Of a stretch of 64,000 nt of DNA, positions 58,205 to 64,000 are shown in pieces. The translations under genes were made by a program, and so were the position numbers. This DNA is from Argyresthia goedartella. Taxonomy: Eukaryota > Arthropoda > Insecta > Lepidoptera > Argyresthiidae. Location: positions 16,648,715-16,712,714 of the forward strand of contig OX463829.1 of assembly GCA_949825045.1 (NCBI GenBank), written 5' to 3'. The notes beneath the pieces were generated by a model. It did no database searches and was not told the origin of the DNA. It was given only the letters and a program-made list of their open reading frames with translations. Every line of letters begins with the position of its first letter. The stretch's first letter is position 1.

Positions 58205-58332
58205 CTTTCATGCCTTGGTTTGCTGGAAGAAATCTCTTTTTAGAGATAAGCTCGCCTTTGTACATATGATTTCTCTTAATGTTACCTTTTAAATTGAATA
58301 TGTGTGTGCAATAAAGAATTATGAATTATGAA
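58205..58332 (+). mobile_element. LINE 3' tail (GAGATAAGCTCG family), plus, nested in the MULE
   Basis: TTTGCTGGAAGAAATCTCTT, TTAGAGATAAGCTCGCCTTT and GTGTGTGCAATAAAGAATTA, with the ATGAATT repeats at the end. It matches 40205-40300 and 19500-19605. Confidence 0.8.
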
Positions 58333-58365
58333 TTAACGCAAAATGAGAAACTACTTTGTAAGGAA

Positions 58366-58537
58366 CATCATTCTGAGCAACTTTCATTATGAAACCGAAT
58401 TGATCAGAGCAGCTTTATTTTTCACTTCCCAGTAGGTACATTTTGGCCTGAGTGGATCAGCTGATTTGTATGGAGAAGTGGAAAATAAAGTTGCTCTGAT
58501 CAAACCGGTTTCATAATGAAAGTTGCTCAGAATGATG
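58366..58537. mobile_element. 172-bp hairpin MITE nested in the MULE
   Basis: CATCATTCTGAGCAACTTTC / GAAAGTTGCTCAGAATGATG are inverted ends, and the pairing continues through CATTATGAAACCG / CGGTTTCATAATG and GATCAGAGCAGCTTTATTTT / AAATAAAGTTGCTCTGATC. Confidence 0.9.
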
Positions 58538-58723
58538 CAATTAATTCATTTACACCTTATATATAGATAGATAGTTAAGAGGGTGAATTCAGTATCCAGA
58601 TTGAAACCATGCATTTTTAGAAAATACCACAACAAAGAAAGCCCGAATTTCAATAAGGACCGCTAGAAATAAGTCATCTTACCTTCATTTCGGCTAAGTA
58701 CTTGTATAAGACATATTGAATTT

Positions 58724-58765
58724 GGAGGAGGGGGGAGGAGGGGTGGAGGGGGAGGGGGAGGGGAG
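58724..58765 (+). repeat. G-rich tract (possible G-quadruplex)
   Basis: Repeated GGAGGGGG-type runs, followed by a C run (GTTCCCCCCACC) so that the segment could also fold back. A second, weaker tract lies at 58859-58912. Confidence 0.85.
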
Positions 58766-58894
58766 TTCCCCCCACCTACTCCCTCTTTTAGGAAACCATT
58801 AGTTTTTATGTTATGGAGGTCCAAAGATTGAAGAAAATGCCTACGCCTTTTGGATTTCGGGGGAGTTGGAGGAGGAGAGGGGTTGGAGGGGGGG

Positions 58895-59190
58895 TTGCCA
58901 AGAGTAGGGGGTCACCTCGCTCTGCTCCGCTTCGCTCAGGCTCCCGGGTCTGCTGTAACGTGTGAATCTTACAACCTATCTTTAGTTTTTAAACAGCAAA
59001 TGACCTAAATCAACCAATTTGGTTCTGATGTGACATGCTCGGGGATGCTTCTGCTCCGGCTAGAGGGGTGCCAGGAGTAGAGGGTCCCCTCGCTCTGCTC
59101 CGCTTCGCTCCGGCTACCGTACCGAGTCTGCTATAACGTGTGAACCTAACAAACCTATCTTTAGTTTTTAAACACTGCAATTTGCTTCCG
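58895..59190. repeat. Direct repeat of about 105 bp, two diverged copies
   Basis: GGTCACCTCGCTCTGCTCCG..., GTCTGCTGTAACGTGTGAAT and ATCTTTAGTTTTTAAACAGC (about 58911-59003) recurs with changes at 59081-59188. The stretch CGCTCTGCTCCGCTTCGCTC is identical. The minus 102-codon frame over the second copy (59010-59318) has no domain. Confidence 0.75.
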
Positions 59191-59658
59191 TGACTCCTGT
59201 GCAACATGGTATCAAAACTCCATAAAGTAGTCAGTAAGTAAACAAAGCCAAAGTCGTCGAGAGAATCATAAATAAAACGCAACAGCAACGAAAGCGCAAC
59301 AGAACATTCACAAAACACGGAAGGAAACGGAATGAAATGAGCAAGTCATTATGTCATAAAATACAAAATGGCCGATGCAAATTTCCACCATTACAACAAA
59401 ATCTTGTAATTTGTACTAAAATCATGTACCAATATCCAACGTTGGAGCTTTTGTGTTTGATATTTGTCGTTCCGAGATTGGCCAAGTTGTAAAAATCGCG
59501 TAAACATATTTTATAATTAAAGTGCTAAAATGATGTTTCCTAAATCAGAAAATGGTATCAGAGGATAGCTAAGGACCCCCCCTAACCACCTAAGTACTCC
59601 AATCCTCAGATTTCAATGTGTCTTATATAAGACCCAACCCTTAATTTCATCCGGAATA

Positions 59659-59664
59659 TTTATT
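59659..59664 (-). terminator. Poly(A) signal AATAAA overlapping the FLYWCH stop codon
   Basis: On the minus strand, the sequence is GTTGAATAAATATTCC; the TAA of the stop lies within AATAAA. This suggests that the transcript ends here, close to the end of the frame. Confidence 0.5.
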
Positions 59665-60061
59665 CAACAGCAATACGCTTCTTTCGCGCACGTCGTATTA
59701 TCTGTCTTAAAGCGTTTTTATTGGGAACGGAGCATGCGCCAGTGCTCGATACTTGTGCTAAATTATTCTGGATTAGTTGCTCTCGCTTCAGACGATTTTT
59801 GAGACTTATCATGTCCGACGTAGCTGCGTCAGGGGAATGTGAATGCTCATTCATAGGTTTACTGACAGAATGCCCATGCTCACTAGAAAACGTTGTTATT
59901 AACGTGCTTCTGCATTGTTTTGCCACTTTTTGCGCACAGGACCAGTAATATTTATTATTATCTTTTTTGTTAGCATAAAACTGATATGCTTCCATTAGCA
60001 ACACGTCTTTACCGCGCACTGATTTTTCTATTTTTATATCAGGACCTGATATTTTTACTAC
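59660..60061 (-). CDS. FLYWCH-type zinc-finger protein of a MULE transposon
   Basis: The frame is open from 60061 to the TAA at 59660. FLYWCH domains bind zinc and DNA or protein; they occur in insect chromatin proteins such as Mod(mdg4) and, fused to transposases, in Mutator-like elements. The domain is complete: SVRGKDVLLMEAYQFYANKK, then YYWSC, seven residues, CRSTLIT, and a closing HSH 22 residues after the second cysteine, which fits W-x-C-x(6-12)-C-x(17-22)-H-x-H. A basic tail follows (ALRQIIRRARKKR), of the sort that normally links this domain to the MULE transposase, but the protein stops there. The first ATG, at 59995, would cut into the domain, so the true start is probably in an upstream exon; an AG lies just before 60061 with a weak pyrimidine tract. 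An AATAAA overlaps the stop. It lies between the inverted ends of the element, so it is read as transposon-borne, though a host exon that was captured cannot be excluded. Confidence 0.8.
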   Translation of the reverse strand, partial: VVKISGPDIKIEKSVRGKDVLLMEAYQFYANKKDNNKYYWSCAQKVAKQCRSTLITTFSSEHGHSVSKPMNEHSHSPDAATSDMISLKNRLKREQLIQNNLAQVSSTGACSVPNKNALRQIIRRARKKRIAVE

Positions 60062-60440
60062 CTAATCTGCACTACTGCACGATTGCAACTAAATGTTAAA
60101 ACTAATAATATAGGTTAGATCGGGTAGATTAAAATAAATTGTTAAGAAAACGCCTGGATCTTACTTTGTAGCAAACACTTCAATTTATTGCTTTGCTTAC
60201 ATTTACCATACGTGCATTCGATCAAATGAGGCTTCGACTTATTTATCAATCGATCAAATAAGGCTTCGATGAATTGTACCATCGGTAGAAAGTATTTCGA
60301 TGAAGTGTAGCATCGATCAAATGTTCTTCGAAATGTTGAGCATTCGATTAATTTAACGTTCGACTTATTATAATTTCGATGAGGTGTCATCGATGAATTG
60401 TAATTCGACGAGACGTTCCTCGAAATGGAGTAGCGAACCC
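60062..60440. repeat. MULE right subterminal region with TCGAT motifs
   Basis: TTCGATGAA, CATCGATCAAA, TTCGACTTAT and similar motifs recur between 60210 and 60400 in both orientations, and again in the left subterminal region. Repeated short subterminal motifs often bind the element's own transposase; the link to the FLYWCH protein is an inference. Confidence 0.6.
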
Positions 60441-60449
60441 GACAAATTC
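60441..60449 (+). repeat. 9-bp target-site duplication, right (GACAAATTC)
   Basis: Directly follows the right terminal ...GCGAACCC and equals 57247-57255. Confidence 0.9.
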
Positions 60450-60804
60450 AGCTATTGCAAATGCTCTGTAAGTATTAGTAACTATTTGCCGGCTTTGCTT
60501 TTTATTCTGCCTACAAAATGTCACTAAAGAAAATAATTCTGTTCCAAGGAGCCATGTTATATCTGTTTTTACTCATAAAACACTTTCCATTACTCTGCTG
60601 GCGGAAAAAGAAACATTTTGACCTAAAAATTAAGCCTTATGTTGTTCCCCCACAAATGCTTACAATAGGATCTTCAGTACTGTAGTTGACGTCTGTCAAT
60701 AACAGGACTGGATAGTCCTTGCACGAACCTACAATGTACAAACAGTTTTATTTTAAATCCACTCTGAGCTTAAGCGATTACCAGTTAGAGCTTCGAGACT
60801 CGTT
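60450..60804. other. No gene seen
   Basis: Mixed sequence without coding or repeat matches. Confidence 0.45.
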
Positions 60805-61190
60805 ATCAAAGTCAAAGTCAAAGTACTTTATTACTGTAGATATTTACATATACTTAGCAAACGTAATTTTTTGCCTCTTCTCTACATTGGACCACTGTGG
60901 GAGAAGCAGGGCATAGAAACTCCCACAGATTGATTTTTAGATCTCTTTTAAATATAGGTTGTGCTTAACTAATACAATTATGTTTTTTTTATTTAATAAG
61001 CAGGCAATAATAAATAATTACAAAATTATTAACAGCGAGGTCTGTGTTGAACTAGATTAACCCCATACAGTCCTGTCATTTAAGTAATCTCGAACATTGT
61101 AATATGCCTTTTTCGACAAAGTCGCTTTAACATGCTTTTTAAATTGCTCAAATGGCAATCAGCAATTCAAATGAATTGCTTATTGTGGAT
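60805..61190 (-). mobile_element. Jockey-type LINE 3' end, minus, best-preserved tail
   Basis: AAAGTCAAAGTCAAAGTACT at the left is the reverse of the (TTTGAC)n end. The whole tail follows (TACATTGGACCACTGTGGGA, CAGATTGATTTTTAGATCTC, CAGCGAGGTCTGTGTTGAAC), and the right end, read on the minus strand, still encodes the last residues of the ORF (FEQFKKHVKATLSKKAYYNV-like spacing). Confidence 0.85.
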
Positions 61191-61851
61191 ATTCATTGTT
61201 CAACTGAAATGTGAATTTCAGATTATCTGACATTTTCTCATTTTCAGCACGGTTTTCCTATGCCCGTCATTGCTCAAAAGATTAAATAAGTCTTTATACC
61301 TATAGTATGCGGCCTATTAAAGCCACATAGTTATATATTTATAAATTTCTAGCTGCCCATCGCGTTTTTCTTATTCTCAGAGATCCCCGTCATAAAACTA
61401 TTCGTTTATCATTTTAGAGGCACCTTCATAGGTTTCGGCCCGTGTCATTGAGCATATTAAGCATCAGACCTCAGATTCAAATCAATGAATCAAATCAATC
61501 AGATCAACGAAACTCTTTCTTACAAACTTTATGCATCGCACTATCAAACATAAGTTCCGCTACCAACAAAGAGGTTGAATATAAATAATTAATCAACGAC
61601 GAAGGAGTTTGGGTTATACTAGTTTTATGGCTACCAACGCCATCTAGCGGAAGAGGCCGAACTTTCCACACAAAATATTTTTCGATTTTTGGCTGTTTTT
61701 TTTTGCGTTTTTCTAAATTTTATTTTTCTCTAAACTTCCTCTGGACTAAGTAGAATAAAACCAAATAGGAATTATACAAACCCATCGGGGCATTTTAGAG
61801 ATTTAGTAAGATTAACGTACAGCGATTCATTTTTATAAGTATAGAATACTA
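61191..61851. other. No gene seen; retroposon end at 61780-61850
   Basis: TTTAGTAAGATTAACGTACA and GCGATTCATTTTTATAAGTA near the right end resemble the end of the retroposon tail at 48222-48742. Confidence 0.45.
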
Positions 61852-62095
61852 GCTGACGCCCTCAACTTCATCTGCGTGTTAGGAATTATCATTTACCGAG
61901 ATAACGTTACCCTTCTCCTGGTGCAGTTTAGAAAAAAGATTCCTATTTGCGAATTTAGCTCATAAAGTATCTCTGTGCTAAATTTCATTCAAATATGTTC
62001 GGCCCCTTTAGCGTGATTGAGGCACAAACACAAAAACATCCAAACATCAAAATATTCAAACATCTAACTTCGCTACTTTCACATTTATAATATAA
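61852..62095 (+). mobile_element. RTE-like retroposon tail, copy A
   Basis: CTAGCTGACGCCCTCAACTT, TATCATTTACCGAGATAACG, GCTCATAAAGTATCTCTGTG, CTAAATTTCATTCAAATATG and GCGTGATTGAGGCACAAACA, then CATCCAAACATC repeats and CGCTACTTTCACATTTATAA. Copy B follows at once. Confidence 0.75.
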
Positions 62096-62404
62096 CTAGC
62101 TGATGCTCGCAACTTCATTTGCGTGTTCCTAGGAAGTATCATTTACCGAGATAACGAGATAATTTGACGACCCGAATGGCCGAGTCGGCAGTGACGCTGC
62201 CTACGAAACCAAGGGTCCCGGGTTCGAGTCCCGGAGGGGGCAAATATTTGTTTGATGAGAACGAATGTTTGTACCCTAGTCATGGTTGTTTATCTATCTA
62301 AGTATTAATATTTATCTATATAAGTATGTGTATCGTTGTCTAGTACCCAAGATACAGGGAATCCTAGTTTGGGGCTAGATCAATGTGTGTAAATGGTGTC
62401 CAAG

Positions 62405-62439
<35 letters not shown>

Positions 62440-62630
62440 CTCCTTCTGGCCCAGTCGGATAAAAAGTATCATATATGTTAATCTAGCTCATAAACTATCT
62501 CTGTGCTAAATTTCATTCAAATCCATTCAGCCGTATTAACGTGATTGAGGCACAAACACCCAAACATCCAAACATCCGAACGCCCAAACATCCAAACATC
62601 GCTACTTTCACATTTATAATATTAGTTAGA
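62096..62630 (+). mobile_element. RTE-like retroposon tail, copy B, split by a SINE
   Basis: It repeats copy A (CTAGCTGATGCTCGCAACTT, ACCGAGATAACGAGATAA, then after the SINE ACCCTCCTTCTGGCCC, CTCATAAACTATCTCTGTGC and the CATCCAAACATC repeats). The SINE at 62165-62440 separates the two halves. Confidence 0.75.
62165..62440 (+). mobile_element. tRNA-derived SINE, family 2, full length
   Basis: A box (TGGCCGAGTCGG, 62178-62189), B box (GGTTCGAGTCC), the body (GGTTGTTTATCTATCTAAGT, TACAGGGAATCCTAGTTTGG) and an (ATT)n tail of about ten units. It is the sense-strand counterpart of 54010-54268. Confidence 0.92.
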
Positions 62631-64000
62631 TTATGGATGGATAGATTATGGATATTATTTAAACTCTTTGAATAAATATTAAGTATACGTCGCGCCACAC
62701 GTTATGAGCGGTGGCTTTGAATGCGCAGTAGTCACTATTCAATATATACAGGATATATGCGCAGTAATTCCCGCCAGCGGCGTCGCCAATCGCTCTTAAT
62801 TCGTGGCGCGAGGTATAAAAATGTGTAAAATACCCAAAATGTGACTCTGCCACCTGAAAACCTTGCCGAAAAGCTGTGATACGTTTGTTTGTTATCTAAA
62901 TGGGTTATTGCATCATATATTATGGAAGCAGCCTCTATCATACAACTTAAAGCGTTCTTCCATAGACATTTAATTCAAGATGTCCCTGTATTTCATCCAC
63001 AGACACAAAATTACTTTGTTCCCATCCCTAAGCAGCTCTATATCACGTTTTCCTCATCTATCTCTCTTTGTACAGGGTGTCCCGGTGTCCCCTACGAATG
63101 ATTGACGAAGCTGTAGGCCCAGACAAGATAGATTGGTTGCCTAATAAAGGAGGAGTGGACAGTTTCGGACCTCTTTCCTCTGTCGCTTAAAGCCAACCGA
63201 ATGCTCAATCTGCAGCTCAAATAAAGTGCTGCTTAATTGTCATGCTGTCATTCCACGAGCGAGGGACAGTGACCATATGAGTTCATGACGTTGAGCGTCA
63301 GTTAAGTGATGCTGCGGAGTGGGTTCGTAGGCGTAGGCGTACCCCTCCTCCCGGCCTACCCTGTGTCGCCCTGTTTCGTGCGGTGTGCGGCGCCGCTCGG
63401 CATCGTCTGGCCCGACCCTTTCGCTCACAGGTGAAGGAAAGTGGGTCATTTGTTTAGGGACGAATGTAAGCGGTGGTATGTAATTTCTGCTGGGTAGCAC
63501 TCAGCAAAATGTGTGACGGTGGTTCAGCGGGGACCGTAAGTTGAATGATGCAAATGGCGTATGCGGAATATTGATGTTGGTTTTAGTTCGCCGGAAAATA
63601 GTTTTAAAGCCACGCGTTATCGTATCTAAAAAGTTTTAATGCGGGGGAGGTGAAGCTTACCCTCGACAACACTCCCCGCGGGATCGGCATGCTACGGGTG
63701 ATGGTAGGAGGGAAAAATTCATTTGTTTACTTCTACTACTTCGTATTGCGTGAATGTGACGAATCACAATTTGTGTGACAGGAGGCGGCCAACGATCCAG
63801 CTGTGAGACAATTACAGTCACGAGTAGCAGAAGGAAAATTCCTATCTGGGGCGGTGGCCAACCCCCTTTTAACCGACTTCAAAAAGGACGAGGTACTCGA
63901 TATGTAGCAGACCTTCAGTTTGGTCCCATTTTTTAATATTAGAAAATGCTCTAGTATTTTGGTTCTTAAATAAAAAAACTGGAATTATGACATCATCCAT
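62631..64000. other. No assignable gene; repeat debris
   Basis: GTGGCCAACCCCCTTTTAAC and CGACTTCAAAAAGGACGAGG (63855-63895) is a short phrase that I associate with common lepidopteran transposon ends. A GC-rich stretch at 63330-63425 gives an open 86-codon minus frame (63240-63500) without a domain. No promoter or gene end was recognised up to the window edge. Confidence 0.4.

Larger units (their letters stand above)
57256..60440 (-). mobile_element. Mutator-like element (MULE) with FLYWCH ORF, 3185 bp
   Basis: The left end, GGGTTCGCTACTCCATTTCG, is the reverse complement of the right end, ...CGAAATGGAGTAGCGAACCC. Pairing runs for 33 bases with one mismatch (57256-57288 against 60408-60440), then, after an indel of nine to eleven bases, through ATTCATCGATGACACCT. 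The element is flanked on both sides by GACAAATTC. Both subterminal regions are rich in short TCGAT/ATCGA motifs (57290-57490 and 60190-60400). The only intact gene is a FLYWCH protein read leftward. No MULE transposase core was seen, so this copy is probably non-autonomous. The middle carries a 124-bp tandem repeat, a LINE tail, a hairpin MITE and G-rich DNA, at least some of them later insertions. Confidence 0.85.

Noticed and set aside
59010..59318. A 102-codon minus frame inside the MULE, checked as a possible transposase part
   Set aside because: It contains no MULE transposase residues and overlaps a direct DNA repeat.

Overview
This window is non-coding-dense insect chromatin, most probably from a moth or butterfly (Lepidoptera). 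The reasons are the AT-rich background and, above all, the set of repeats: two tRNA-derived SINE families, Jockey-like and RTE-like non-LTR retrotransposon relics, LINE 3' tails ending in TTTGACTTTGAC or GAATT-type runs, the LINE tail ending in CGAAGGGTTCCGTACC, piggyBac remnants and many MITEs. I recognise these as typical of lepidopteran genomes from general knowledge; no database was searched. There are no bacterial features. The supplied translations begin at near-cognate codons in places, so starts were re-read from the DNA.

Only two stretches look like protein-coding sequence that is not ordinary retrotransposon debris and can be assigned to a family. At 4872-5065 (+) lies the first coding exon of a globin of the membrane-anchored (globin X-like) type, ending in a phase-2 splice donor at the place of the ancestral B12.2 globin intron; its later exons were not found, so most of the window downstream is probably its intron or lies beyond a very long intron. 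At 59660-60061 (-) lies an intact FLYWCH zinc-finger reading frame. It sits inside a 3185-bp element (57256-60440) with nearly identical terminal inverted repeats and a perfect 9-bp target duplication, GACAAATTC, which marks it as a Mutator-like (MULE) DNA transposon.

Two further blocks look coding but are orphans: about 1.4 kb at 36065-37459 (+), decayed at its 5' side and open for 236 codons at its 3' end, with a hydrophobic segment near the C-terminus; and a possible exon at 29396-29648 (+) with a textbook 3' splice site but a frame break. Neither was assigned to a family.

Layout: 0-3.5 kb LINE fragments, a SINE and a foldback-element copy; 4.9-5.1 kb globin exon; 6.1-9.3 kb an antisense Jockey relic riddled with palindromes; 12.8-14.1 kb an RTE-like relic; 15.5-19 kb SINEs and a duplicated repeat; 19-24 kb a piggyBac relic, foldback copies, a LINE 3' end and an 18-bp degenerate array; 25.8-28.7 kb three inverted-repeat elements and a Jockey 3' end; 29-38 kb orphan coding blocks; 38 kb a complete 0.9-kb foldback element; 42.5 kb a 28-bp satellite; 46-48.7 kb a Jockey ORF2 with a nested insertion and a CCCTA array; 49-50 kb a 63-bp duplication and another foldback copy; 54-56.7 kb SINEs and a MITE; 57.2-60.4 kb the MULE; 60.8-62.6 kb LINE tails with a nested SINE. 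The transposon parts do not form a pathway; the functional story is one host gene exon in a transposon-rich intron or intergenic region.
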